From contig SPDT01000004.1 of assembly GCA_008477525.1 (NCBI GenBank), forward strand, positions 3,472,001 through 3,536,000: a stretch of DNA of 64,000 nt, written 5' to 3'. The stretch's first letter is position 1. Each line of letters starts with the position of its first letter. The stretch comes from Hypomyces perniciosus (taxonomy: Eukaryota > Ascomycota > Sordariomycetes > Hypocreales > Hypocreaceae). The position numbers and the translations under genes are program-made. Below the pieces are notes generated by a model, which worked only from the letters and a program-made list of their open reading frames with translations, was not told the origin of the DNA and ran no database searches. Of this stretch, positions 24,001-34,990 are shown piece after piece.

Positions 24001-27000
24001 TTAAATTATTATTTATTAGCTTTTATTAATTAAATAATAGTTAATATAATATTAAATTAAAAAGCTTAGTCATTATTAAATATATATTAGGCTTATTATC
24101 TTTAAAAGTAGTATTTAAAGTGCGCGTTTTAATATTATATATTAAAAGATATTTATTATCTTTTGTTATTAAGTTATATACCTTTAATATATAAAGCCGT
24201 TTTTCTATTATATCTTCTTTTCTAAAAAAGGGTAAATTGGTTGCAAAACTGTTATTTAAAGTTTCTATTAATACACTAGTATTATTTATAAAAATTAACT
24301 ATTTTAAAGTAGCCTTTGATATTTAAAAACTAAAAGGCTTTTTTAAATACACTAATAGTTTACTTAAAGCATTTATTACACTGTCTTTAATACTTTATAT
24401 TTCTATTACCTTTAAAGGTATACTCTTTTTTTTATATTACCTATAAAGGTATTCTCTACTGCAGGAATATATATTAAAAAGAGTTTAAAATTTAGTTTAT
24501 TTTCTTTAACTTTATTAAATAATTTCTTTAATTTAACTATAAAAAACTTATTTTGAATCTTTTTATTATTATTAAAAATATTAATTTTATTAAACTCTAT
24601 GTTTTTTATAATAATTACTTTTATTAAATAAACTAATTAGATATAATATATATTATTTACTATATAGTTAATAAAATATTCAATTAATGCTTTAAGTTTA
24701 GTTGAAAACTTTTTTTTTTTAGTTAGCTTTATAGTCTTTGTTAAATATATAAATGCAATAGCTATATATATAAAGCCTACTTTAATTTAGCTATATGTTT
24801 ATAAAAGGCTTTTTTATTAAAAAAGGTATAAAGTCGCAAAACTATTACTTTAATTTATTAATAGTTAGGATTATATTAAAGTTATACATAAGACTTGTAT
24901 TAATAATATATACTACAGCTTTTATACTTATAGGCTATAAATTAATTAACAGACTTATAGCTTCTAGTATTTTAATTGACTTAATTATAACTTTTTAACC
25001 TATTTATTCTAAAGCACTATGTAGTTTATATATATATAAAAGGGTAAACTTTAAAATAATACCCTTTATATTAGCTTAGATCTAGAAGTTTAATAAACTT
25101 TTGACTATAATTACAGCCTTTTATTATCCTACTTAAAAAAGTATATAAAGATATTATATTATATTTTTACTATATTTATAAAATTAAAAAAAGCATTAAA
25201 ATAGTTTTTTATTCTTTATTTAATAAAAGGTATATATATAACCATATAGTATATTTTTCTTTAAATATTAAAAGCCAGTTATCTTTATTATAGCCTTAAA
25301 GATAATTCTAAAGATTTTAGTATACTTTAAAAAATAGTTTTAGCGCTTATTTATTAAATAGTCTATAAAGAATAACCTATTTTATATATATAAAAGTATC
25401 GGCTTTATATTCTATATATCTAGCTCCTTTAATATATATATTTCTGATATTTCTTATAAGTACTTTAAGCCCTTTTAGGCCTAAAATATTTTAATTATAA
25501 ATATTAAAGCTATTTAAAATTATATTACAATATTAACGGATTATATATTAATATTCTCTTACTTTTAAATGCTATATATATACTATAATCTATATTTAAA
25601 AGAAAAAAGAAAGCTATTAAGCTATTTAATATAGTATATTTAAACATAAAGGCAATATAAAGTAATAAAGGCTTATATTAAAGAAATAAAAGATTATACT
25701 TATACTTTACTTTCCCTCTAATAATGTTTAAATTAGCTATATTAATATAAAGTATATTATTATACTTTATTAGCTAAATCTTTACTTTTTAAAGCTTTAA
25801 TCAAAATATAATATTAATATAAAATCCTTTAACTATAGCTATATTTATAAATTTAATAAAGTGCACTATTTTTTAATATAGATTGTAGAAAGTGCTTTTT
25901 AGTAAATAATATCCTCTTTTAATTATTAAATACCTAGCTCCTTTTACTTTAATATAGCCTTTTTTATATTTAAAATAAAAGAGCTAAAAATAAAGTAATT
26001 CCTGTTATTTATAAAATAAATAATATTATATATATTAAGAAAGGTGCTTTAGAAAAGGCAGTAAAATATATCCTATATATTCATATATATGAATATATTT
26101 ATTAAATATACTGCAAGGCTTATACCCCTTTTATTAATTAAATTTAAAGAGCTTAAAGCAGTTATAATAGTTAAAGCTATTTTCTTATATTAAAGCAGTA
26201 AAGTTAATACCCCTTTTTTATTAAGCTTTCTAGTAAATATAATATATACTTTACTATAATTATTTAAAGGCTAAGTATATCTTTTAAGTCTATATAAGTA
26301 TTTTTTATTCATAAAAGGCTTTCAATATATATTACTATTACTTATTATATTATTTAAGTAATTGCTAAAAGTTATATAAAAGCTATAAGTATAATTCTCT
26401 GTATTTTTTATATTACTTAAAAAAAACCAGCTAAATTAATTAAAAGAAAAAATCTGTTTTATTTTACTGCTTTTAATTAAACTATCTATATAAAATCAAT
26501 AGTAGGCAGCAAAGCTTAAAGTAACGTATATTTTGATAACTTTAAAAAGCTTATATTTTACTGCATTTATATAAATATACATTTAATAAATATACTATAC
26601 TTTTAGCCTAATATTCTTATACTTTACTTTATATAATATATATTAATAAAATAAATATATTTCTTTATATATTATATCTTTGTAAGAGGCTAGTTAATCT
26701 TTAAACTTTTTAATAATTTAATAAATAGTAAACTTTATATTAAAATCTTTATGATTATTATAGACTACTTTAATAATAGTAAAGGCTAAAGCTATAGCTT
26801 AAAAGTTTATTAAAATTAAAGTATAAATATTAAAATTAACTGTTTTTTAAATTTACTTTAAAATAATAACTTTAACTTTCTTTTTTTTATTACTAGTAAT
26901 AAAGAATTAATACTTTTCAAGTATACTATCATAGTAAATAAAAATATCGATTAAAAAGCAGTTAAGATTAAATACTTTAACTGCAATTTCCTTTACTTTT

Positions 27001-27292
27001 ATTACAGTAGGCAGCCTATAAGTAAAGAAATTATTATTTAGTTAATTAAACAGATGAAGATTAATCCTATTTTAAACCTTAACAGTAATTATATAGTTAA
27101 TTAAAATAATTATTTATTTAATTTACTAGATTATTAATTCCAGCTTTATAAAAGCAATATCCCCTATATTATTTATTATAAAAAACAGCTTTAATAGTTT
27201 AAAGGTGAAAGTCAAAGGTATAAAAAGAAATATAATATTAAAGTAAAAGTTTCTAGTAACTTTAATAGTTATTACTTAGGCAGGCTGATAAC

Positions 27293-27568
27293 TATAGTAG
27301 AGCGCAGTATAGTTATATAGAGTATAAAGAAATAAGAAATAAAGCTTGATTCTATAAAAGAGAATATACTATAGTGGCTTTACTATATATATATATAGCT
27401 AATATAAAGAAGAAGCTGTATATATGCGCTATAAGTGTCTGTATAGTTTAATATATCGCTTACACGATATATATATTAGCTTGTATCTACTTTATAAGCA
27501 AATAAAAGCTCCCTAGCGCCGGCCCTAGCGCTAACAGGCAGTAGGGCCCTAGCCTACCCAACCCAATA
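27293..27568 (-). repeat. 5' LTR-A of copia copy A3
   Basis: 276 bp, slightly longer than other LTR-A copies because of extra sequence around GCGCCGGCCCTAGCGC near 27516-27531. It is followed at lower coordinates by the putative primer-binding site GTTATCAGCC (minus strand) and flanked on the right by TATCT. Confidence 0.87.
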
Positions 27569-27750
27569 TATCTTTTATAAAATTATATATTTTTTATAAA
27601 ATAATATATTAGCTATACTTTTTATCAAATAATAATAATACTTTTATAAAATAAAGTATTAAAACTTTTTATAAAGTAATATATTTTTCAGGCCTTTTAT
27701 AAGGTAGTGTATTGGCTATTGCCTTTTATAAGGCAATATATTAGCAGTAA
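27569..27750. repeat. Minisatellite, right part, with little-mutated units
   Basis: Five to seven units. The two nearest the gene island are almost unmutated, CCTTTTATAAGGTAGTGTATTGGCTATTG and CCTTTTATAAGGCAATATATTAGC-type, while those beside the copia LTR are AT-converted. Each unit carries the near-palindrome CCTTTTATAAGG. Together with 20605-20727 this was a single array before the copia insertion. Confidence 0.75.
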
Positions 27751-28660
27751 AGCTGCATAGATTTTAGAGCTAGCTTTTAAGGAAGGCGAAGCTCTTTGAA
27801 TTCCTTCCTTTTTTTTTACTATTAAGGCCTGGTAGGTTTTAGCAGAGAGACAGGCCAGTGGTCCTGCAAAAATACCCCGCCCGACTAATAAGCTATAACA
27901 GCTGCTGGCGCGGGAGAATTTTTACAGGGGAGAGTTGGATCGCTTAAGTATACTATATACTTGAGCGCATGACCATTGCTATGGTCGGGTTAATCCGAGC
28001 TAATGATATAGTTCCTCAACTTTTTGAATATATAGTTCTCTACTCCATATGGGATTTTGACGGTATATTTGATGACCGTTGTCCCGCCTCTCTAAAAGAG
28101 ACCTCGTATTGCTGACTCCTACCAACCGCCTTCCTTTCCATATTAAGCAACTCGCGGGGTGATGATCCGGTACTTCGAGTAGAGTGTATTGCCGACCATA
28201 TTCAAATCATGACAGCAGAAAGGGGCGCAGTACGCCAACTCCTCGTGTCTCCGCACCATGAATGTATATCTGCGCGATCTATAGCCAGGATTGGTTGATT
28301 AAAAATCCTGACACGACAGTTGAGCCCCTTGACTATATACCTATATTAGGGGTGTAATTGAGCAGGGCCACGATATCAGCTATTGTCTGTTAGTGCAAAT
28401 GCTAACTCCTCATATTCCAACGTATTTCCTGTGGCGTCGTCACTCTTCTCATGTTTACCTTTTTGGGGCATTAAATGCCGATGGCGCGGCACTAGGTAGG
28501 ACATTCGGGCAAATCCCATACAGACAATACTACTAGTATGAGCTTCATGCATAGATGCTCTGGTCTTGACCCTGATATCTGCCTTAATAACGTCCCCAAG
28601 GAAGTCTATCTTTTGGCTATTCATGGTATGAGTCTACATCTCGCTTTGTTCCTTAAATAT
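27751..28660. other. Left edge of the gene island; no gene recognised
   Basis: GC content rises to that of normal genic DNA. An 8-bp stem (AAGGAAGG at 27779-27786, CCTTCCTT at 27803-27810) with a T-run after it could form a hairpin. Short overlapping frames on both strands around 28376-28624 show no domain. The DNA interrupted by the LINE (28538-28674, resuming at 29395) keeps an open plus-strand frame through the target site, so it may be remains of an unidentified gene. Confidence 0.45.
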
Positions 28661-28674
28661 GTCTTCGGGAAATT

Positions 28675-29380
28675 CATGCGGTTCCAACGCATGGCCGAAG
28701 AGATACACTCCTGCAGAGTGTTCGTTTCCTGGGTACCAGGTCATAAGGACATACGAGGCAATGAAATGGCGGATAAGCTGGCGAAAGAAGGGGCAGCTCT
28801 CAACCCCCCTCCCCAGAGCTGGAGCACTCTAGCACACATCAAACGCTGGGCAAAAGCGGAAAGAGCCACCCTCCAAGAGAAATACTAGGAGGCAAATGCC
28901 CCGGAAAGCTATTTACGGTAGGACCTAGGGGCACCTACGAACCCCCCAGAACTGAAACTCCCCCAACCTATTCTATACAGGCTGCTAGCAGAGAGGTCTA
29001 GTTATAAAGACTTCTAAAGCTACCACGACCGTTTTGGCCACGACACATAATCCCACTGCAGATGCGGCTCCCCTAGGGAGCCAGGGCACTTTGCCGAATG
29101 CCGCATGACGAAGAGTTTCCTCCCCGAAACGCCTAGGGGCGGGAGACCAGTCACATACCTACTAAGACCTAAAGGAAGCGAGGCTTTTTAGAAGCTGGTG
29201 GAGGAGGTGAACCTGTATGGCCCCCCTTTACAAGATATAGATTGAGAACACACAAGAACTTTCCTCTGTCCAGCGAAACGTAGCGAACAGGGTCTAGACC
29301 CCTGGCTCCTACCGACCTGTTGCCCAGACGAGGCTGTTATACCTAGATACAGAGTGGTCGTAAATAGTAATTAAAAAAAA
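28675..29380 (+). mobile_element. 5'-truncated Tad1-like LINE (RNase H end of ORF2) with 14-bp target duplication
   Basis: A 706-bp fragment flanked by GTCTTCGGGAAATT (28661-28674) and GCCTTCGGGAAATT (29381-29394), and ending in AATTAAAAAAAA, i.e. target-primed insertion. It encodes the end of a LINE ORF2: an RNase H C-terminal motif (WVPGHKDIRGNEMADKLAKE, about 28726-28785) and a terminal zinc motif CRCGSPREPGHFAEC (about 29059-29103), ending at TAG/TGA near 29240-29251. Four or so former Gln/Trp codons are now TAG (the first at 28886-28888), so RIP is mild here compared with the LINE at 50759-54783. The 116-codon ORF beginning at 28538 is a chimera of target DNA and LINE. Confidence 0.9.
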
Positions 29381-29394
29381 GCCTTCGGGAAATT

Positions 29395-29819
29395 GCTTTC
29401 CATTGGTGTTAGGGAGGCGGGAAAACCATCCAAGCCGTTCGGGATTACGCTGGTCCTAGTGTCATTTAGGCCACACCTTTCTCTGGCGTAGTACTCCTAT
29501 ACGAGATCATTGGGCCAGCAATTGGCCAAGGCGGCAGCACCGGGGCCGGGCAGCGATGGTGCTTTCGACCATAGGGCTGACCTTTCGTTGGTAGTGCTGC
29601 ACTATCCTTTGCAAGGAGATACAGGGGCTACGAGTAGCCGTATGCTTAGATTACCTTATTGGCTTCTGGGGGAGAAGTCCAGAGATACATTTTTACCGTC
29701 GAGCCGCCCACTGCCAGTTGCTCGAGATAAAAGTGTTATGTGTTTGGCACACCAGCTAATAGCTACCCGACGAGTGTCGCTCCTCCCACGCGACCGTTCT
29801 CAGTGAGACAACCTTCCTA
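29395..29819. promoter_or_regulatory. Upstream region of the MscS-type gene
   Basis: 425 bp between the LINE target duplication and the channel gene's ATG. It contains the weak TATA-like GAGATAAAAG at about 29724 and ends ACAACCTTCCTAATGG at the start codon. A 98-codon frame (29510-29806) shows no domain, starts downstream of a continuing frame and is probably not a gene. If the promoter is confined here, the LINE insertion marks its outer limit. Confidence 0.4.
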
Positions 29820-32236
29820 ATGGCTCACAGTTACCAACTTTCAAATGAGCCTTCGGGCCTTGAAGAGAAGGTGGAATCCATGCCGCCTCCTCCAGTCGTG
29901 AGCCACCGGAGGAAGAACTTGATATGGGGGCTCACGTATGCCCTTGTGGCAATATCCGGCGCTGTTATTCTCTCTATCCCGATCATCCTAACCCGGAAAA
30001 GCCGAGATCTCTCGGAGGCCGATGAGGAGACGCTGGAGCAGAAGCAGCACAGAAACTTAGTGTTCTATGTCTTCTCCTGGCTGGTCGTTTCATGGTCAGC
30101 TTTCGTGTTGTCGGATTGGCTTGCTCGAGCTCTCCCCTATCTGTTCCGGTTTTTTGCCAGGTATATATCCTCAAAGTTGTGGCATCGTGAATATCAACCT
30201 GACGTTGCTGTACAGATATATTAACCCAGCCCACCAGAAGTACTGGAGGCTCTTCCGTGTCCTGCGATTTCCTATCGTTCTCGTTGGCTGCACCACAGCC
30301 TCTTATAGCTCCTTCACAACAGTAAGAACTCCGAATCACAGCCTAGGGTTCTTGACTGACAGCCCTTTAGCTGATTAACAACAATCCCCTCCTAGCTGTG
30401 AACTATAATAAGAATCCCCAACGTGTTGGCTGGGACGATATTATCGACGATGTTCTGGAACAAGTTAGCATATGGGTGTCTTTTTATCTTCTTGAAAAGG
30501 TTAAGATATTCTCCAAAGATATAAGTATATCCCTGCTGACTTTTACAGATCCTGATCCTATATATCGCCATACACCATCACTATCGATCCGACCAGAATA
30601 AGATTGGCCATTCTAAAGATATGCACAATGCTCTTATCTCGCTTTATGAGGCCAGCCTCTACCTTCATCCATTGACTAGCGGCCATTTTGATGATGAGGA
30701 TATGATCATTCGTAATGCTGCGGGTTCTGGACGCGAAGATTCCCGTGTTCGCGTGACGAGCTACCTCGCACGCATGGGAATTGACACCTATAAGATGACG
30801 AGTTTCTTTGGCAACTTTCTTGGTAGCGACTCGAAGTCCCATTGGCTGCGGCCGGCCTCATCGTACGCCACGATCGAGCGTGCTCTTGCAAATCCAAAGG
30901 CTGCCGCAGCGCTTGCTAAGCGCATCTGGACCTCACTAGCTGTCTATGGGTCCGACGCGCTCACTGCCAAAGATATCGCCGAAGTGTTTGGCCCGTTCCG
31001 CAAAGATGAGGCGATACAGATCTTCAAGGTCTTAGATAAGAACGAGAGCGGCGACATCCGACTTGACGAGTTCGTTATGACTCTTATTGAGGCGGGGAGG
31101 ATCCGCCATGACATCTACCAGCATATGCATGATATCGATCACTGCCTAAATACGCTTGATTGGATCTTCCTGCTACTTTTGGCGGCTATCATGCTCGCCT
31201 TTATCCGTAAGTCTTATTTCTATTCTGAGAGAGAAAGCCCTACCTAACTATTATGACAGTGGTGGAATACGTCCCGTCAATCAAAGGCATTCAAACGAAT
31301 GTCACCGGGGTCGCTATTGGTCTCGGCTTCGCTATCGGTCGCGTGTTACATCACTTCTTTTCCGGTGTCATCTTTGTCTTTTTCGCGCATCCATTCGACA
31401 TTGGCGACCGAGTTGAGGTCTGGAATATGGCGGCCTCTGTTCCCACCTCCCTCGTTGTTAAGCGGCAGTCGCTCTTATACACTATCTTTCGGAGGCTAGA
31501 CAATGGAACTGACATGCAGATCGCCAACGACAGGCTGTTGCAGAAGCGGATTGAGAACGTTACAAGGTCTGGCAATAACCGGCAAGCTCTATCACTCTAT
31601 ATCGACTTCCGCACACAGTTCCAAGATATCATGTACCTGCGAAAGGAGCTTGAGGATTTCTTGACTGCGTCAGAGAACTGTCGCGACTATACAGCCGATT
31701 TGGGGCTTAACATTGTCAACCTGCACGAGCTAAATAAAATTGAGGTACGTGTCAGCTTTGGGCACAAGAGTAATTGGAGCAACGAGAAGCTGCGTGCCGC
31801 CCGCTCCAACAAGTTCTACTGCGCTCTGCTCGCTGCTATCCGCAGGATCCCGATTTACAAGCCGGGTGGCCCGCTCGGTGTGGGTGAGGAGGGCCGGCCG
31901 ATGTACACGGTGCAGCTCGACAACGAGGCCGGCACGAAGAAGATGCAGACGGCCTTGGAAACAAGACTAGCCAGTCGCATGGATGCACCCAAGCCAGAAG
32001 AGAACGAGGAGGAAGACGCCGAGCCGGAAAAGCAGAGGAAGAAGGCAGAGGCGGCCGCCGCGAAGCAGGCCGAAAGGGCCGCACAGACGGTGTTATCGGG
32101 GATGCCTGCTCCCGAGAAGAAGAGCAGCGCCATAGCAGTCAGCACAGCAGTGGATCTCACTAAGTATGTAGGGACATCCAGCACAGGGCTGAGGATGAAG
32201 TCGAACTCAGGGGCTGAGGTGATGTTCCATCGGTGA
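29820..32236 (+). CDS. MscS-family mechanosensitive channel with EF-hand
   Basis: Predicted eukaryotic small-conductance mechanosensitive channel, related to fission yeast Msy1/Msy2, which act in ER/cell membranes in calcium and osmotic responses (family knowledge). Exons 29820-30160, 30216-30321, 30371-30499, 30549-31206 and 31260-32236 join in frame to 736 codons. Introns are 49-55 bp with GT...AG ends and CTGAC/CTAAC branch sites; donors include GTAAGT and a weaker GTTAAG (30500). N-terminal membrane segments (about 35-56, 80-110, 130-150, 175-200) precede a canonical EF-hand loop DKNESGDIRLDE (355-366), another membrane segment (about 396-412), then the MscS pore and beta domain with TGVAIGLGFAIGR, HPFDIGDRVEVWN and LDNGTDMQIANDRLLQKRI. 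The C-terminus is Glu/Lys/Ala-rich. The ATG at 29820 is the first in frame after a non-coding leader. It is the only clearly intact gene in the island; no premature stop is seen. Confidence 0.9.
30161..31259 (+). other. Four introns of the channel gene
   Basis: Introns are 30161-30215 (GTATAT...TACAG), 30322-30370 (GTAAGA...TTTAG), 30500-30548 (GTTAAG...TACAG) and 31207-31259 (GTAAGT...GACAG). Phases are 2, 0, 0 and 1 and give an uninterrupted protein. Each has a CTGAC or CTAAC branch-like motif 8-20 bases before the acceptor. Confidence 0.85.
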
Positions 32237-32768
32237 GGCCGACAAGGTTCGACATCAGACCGTGGTCAGGATATAGCTACGCCAGCGGTACGACCATTAT
32301 TGGGTGATGAGTTTGTAAAGTGTGAAAAGCATTGGGGGCGGCCGAGGAGAGAAGTATTTTGACATGGTGTTGCATTGCAGGTGCCTCACTGCGGATACTG
32401 GGTCCATCCGCATACACATTAACTTCACATAATTTATTAAAGATTACCCTACATAGACTGACACAGATATAAAAACGCCTGCGCATTTAGATATTATTTA
32501 TATAATAAAGGCTCAGATAATATGTGAGACGGCTCTTTTGGACCATCAATGCAGAGTGTGTACTTCGTACATTATACCTAGAAACCTGAATGTGCGCGTA
32601 TTCCGTTTACTATATATCCCTTTGTCGCTCCCCGAAAATAACAGTCTCAAATCGACAGTTACATATTATATATACAAATAAGCCTTACAGAATTCTTGGC
32701 AGAAACTTGCCCCGTATATTCTCTATCATCCAACTTCCACAACACATCGACTCGCCAAACAGCACAAA
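32237..32768. promoter_or_regulatory. Intergenic region with TATA-like element for the F-box-like gene
   Basis: Holds the 3' end of the channel gene (AATTTATTAAAG and ATAATAAAGG at about 32428 and 32500 could be 3'-processing signals) and, about 100 bp before the next ATG, a TATA-like stretch ACATATTATATATACAAATAAG (20-base core near 32661-32680). Nothing else recognised. Confidence 0.4.
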
Positions 32769-33908
32769 ATGGATTCACCGTCTGGCGAAAAGGGCCAAAA
32801 ACTGCCCATCGAGATTATACTCATAATAATGGGACACGTTGTCCCGCCTAATTCCGGTACAATCTTTCCGCCGTCTCATGTGGTTACAAGGACGCTCTTC
32901 GCTTTCACACAGGTCTGCTACGCCATCCACCGTCTTGCGTCGAGCCTCTTGCGTCAGCATTGCGCGTATATCGACTCGAGCGAAAGGTTGCTGGCATTTG
33001 TCCGCATGTTAAGCTGCTCAAACGACTCTGCCAACCTTGTGCCTGAAGGCGATCGATTGAATCACGGGACCCCGACACGAATGTACTTGAGCCTATTCCG
33101 AGGTTAGCCGGATATGGTCCATGTGGAAAACGACGACGATTCGTCTGATACCGCCTTCTCTAGTCCGTTGGATGACCCTCCGACCGCTATAGCCGTACAT
33201 GACCTACTTGTTGCCATCACACCAACTCTTCGACGCCTAGTCATCGACATGCCGCTGCGAAGCTTGTACCCAGAAGATGACCATCAGCAGGTCAAGCCGC
33301 TCCTGCGAGAGGGTTTCTCAGCTCTTGTCAATATGGAAGAGCTTTTCAGCATCCAGGATGAGCTGTATCTGAACGTCCGCGAACCGGGATTTAACGAGCC
33401 GGAGGTTTGGGCGACTTGCTGGCCGAAATTGCGCTTTTTAGCCCTGTATAATCTAGATCTACATAGCCCGGGTCTGGATCCGAACCAGTGGAAGCACATG
33501 GCGCGTCTGCCGCATCTGGAAACAGTTGTCTTCTCTCGGCCAGACGGGTTAATTGAAGAACAATGGCTGCCCGATCGCCACAGCGTTGATGTTAAAAAAG
33601 AATGGCTCGATGCACTGAGCGCCAACGCAGAACACGATGAGCCGGATCGCCAAAAGGATATCGCCATGTGCTTTGTGAATATCTCTTCTGAGCTGCCTCA
33701 TTTTACGAGATATTTGCAGAGTTGGTATGAGAGAGATCCGGAGGGCTCCGTACATATTACAATATACGGGGTTCCGTTCCCTGACACCGATGACCCTGAT
33801 TCTTCCGAGATAGATGTTACCCAGAGCTTTGTAAGGAAACATGCTCTGGATGGGGCACTGTTTGATGGAAAATTGTTTCAAGATGTCTCGGGGATACTGT
33901 CGCAGTAA
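32769..33908 (+). pseudogene. F-box-like protein gene with one in-frame TAG
   Basis: A continuous frame of 379 codons except for TAG at 33105-33107 (codon 113). The two open parts, 112 and 266 codons, are in the same frame with no indel, and splicing the region out does not restore a frame (the only plausible GT...AG pair, 33103-33163, shifts it). The N-terminus has an F-box-like LPIEIILIIMGHV (12-24) followed by a Cys/Arg-containing helix region; the rest resembles the leucine-rich, substrate-side part of a large Eurotiomycete family (LRRLVIDMPLRSLYPEDDH, WPKLRFLALYN, LETVVFSRPDG). Such proteins are thought to recruit substrates to SCF ubiquitin ligases. The stop could be one C-to-T or G-to-A change (CAG or TGG to TAG). 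A shorter protein from ATG 33114 would lack the F-box. A sequencing error or readthrough cannot be excluded. Confidence 0.72.
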
Positions 33909-34116
33909 TTGAGGCTTTGTTGCCTGCTATATGCTCCTTCTATTCATGTGCAAATGATGAGTCGTCATTATTATTGAAGTACAAGTAGAAAGGTTCAAAT
34001 GCAAAAGAAGGTCTCTGGATGATGTGGGGAGTCGTATTACCGAATGTCAATCTTGTACTAGTTGTCATGGACGCACAGGGACACACACGAGCAGATACCT
34101 AAAGAAATCCATTGAG
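33909..34116. other. Short intergenic stretch
   Basis: No gene or repeat seen between the F-box-like gene and the first readable part of the permease relic. Confidence 0.4.
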
Positions 34117-34758
34117 AGACATTCGGTACTGCCGCTAAAAGAGCATTGAGGTTAGTTTTCCTCTATATCATATCATACTCCATTTATTCGATACTGACCT
34201 CCTTTAAGTATTCTTATAGCTATCTCAGCCTTCGGCAACGTGTTAACCGTCACTTTTGCCCAAGCCCGAGTCAACCAAGAACTAGCAAAAGAGGGCGTAA
34301 TTCCCTTCCCTTAATTCTGGGCATCCAGCTAGCCGTTCAACTCTCCCTCTGCAGGTTTACTTCTATACTTCATCCCGTCCTTCATCGTTATCGTGGCCAT
34401 CCCTTTTAGAAATGCCTATAACTTTATTCTCGACCTAGAAGGCTATCTAGGTGCCGTTATCCACTTCCTCGTCGTCACAGGCCTGTTTTACCTGCGATAG
34501 AGTGAGCCCAAAGCCGCGCACCCATTCAAGGTTTAATTGCCTATCGCAGCCTTTTACATAATGGGCCAGGCTTTCCAACTTATCGCGCCGTTCTTATACC
34601 CGCCAGGAGGAAAGGGAGATACGCCGCCTCTCCCATATTGGTTGTATTGCGTCGTGGGCCTTGCGCTTCTGGCGGCGTCTGTCATTATTGGTTCATTTAT
34701 TGGGTCGCGGCCCCATCCATTGGAGGTTATACCTTGGAGCCGAATAACGAGCCCTTGA
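34117..34758 (+). pseudogene. MUP1-like methionine/amino-acid permease, C-terminal relic
   Basis: Resembles the C-terminal third of high-affinity methionine permeases (APC superfamily, plasma membrane). From 34228 one frame gives AFGNVLTVTFAQARVNQELA, then LDLEGYLGAVIHFLVV, YLR-stop-SEP and the final PPGGKGDTPPLPYWLY, with four hydrophobic segments. Four in-frame stops at 34312, 34330, 34498 and 34534; the last three sit where homologues have Trp, as expected from G-to-A change. A short upstream piece (TFGTAAKRAL, about 34117-34148) is separated by a likely intron with a TACTGAC branch site and a TTATAG acceptor at about 34219, though the phases no longer match. The N-terminal two thirds are absent. 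It ends where an unrelated MFS scrap begins (about 34760-34790). Confidence 0.75.
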
Positions 34759-34789
34759 AGGATGGAACAAATGTGGTTGTGTATCGTCG

Positions 34790-34990
34790 TGTTCCGAGGC
34801 GCTTTCAGGAATCATGATTTCGAAGGTGGTGCTTTTAGACATCTTGGCCCCATAGAAAGCACAATCATAGGCAGAATAGTAAAGTCGATCTTGCGGAGAA
34901 GCCTCTTCCTCGGCAGCATAGGACTCCCAATTCAATCGTCGCATTCATACGCTTATCGCCCCGTCAATCCCCTGCGAGAGTCCGCAAGTT
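34790..34990 (-). pseudogene. MFS transporter fragment (ACS/Dal5-like N-terminus)
   Basis: On the minus strand at about 34918-34815 one frame reads MLPRKRLLRKIDFTILPMIV, the conserved entry into the first membrane helix of ACS-family transporters (allantoate/nicotinate permease type). A one-base shift in front links it to an acidic EEEA stretch, so the frame is broken. The helix is followed by unrelated sequence and a stop; the rest of the transporter is missing. It is a fragment without function, in opposite orientation to the permease relic it adjoins. Confidence 0.45.

Larger units (their letters stand above)
20728..27568 (-). mobile_element. Complete Ty1/copia element (copy A3), RIP-inactivated
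   Basis: A 6.8-kb minus-strand element with LTR-A copies at 27293-27568 (5') and 20728-21005 (3') and a target duplication TATCT (27569-27573) / TATTT (20723-20727), one RIP-type difference. On the minus strand the copia RT box reads FIIFYINNILII near 23275-23320, from a YVDDIL-type motif. It is collinear with the plus-strand copy at 42547-50086 and lacks the solo LTR that interrupts that copy; the empty site is at 25056-25060. All frames are closed. Confidence 0.88.

Noticed and set aside
29510..29806. 98-codon ORF before the channel gene
   Set aside because: No domain, and it overlaps the presumed promoter; the frame is an accident of GC-rich DNA.
33103..33163. Possible intron removing the TAG of the F-box-like gene
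   Set aside because: GT...AG ends and a CTGAT branch-like motif exist, but the 61-bp length shifts the frame into early stops.
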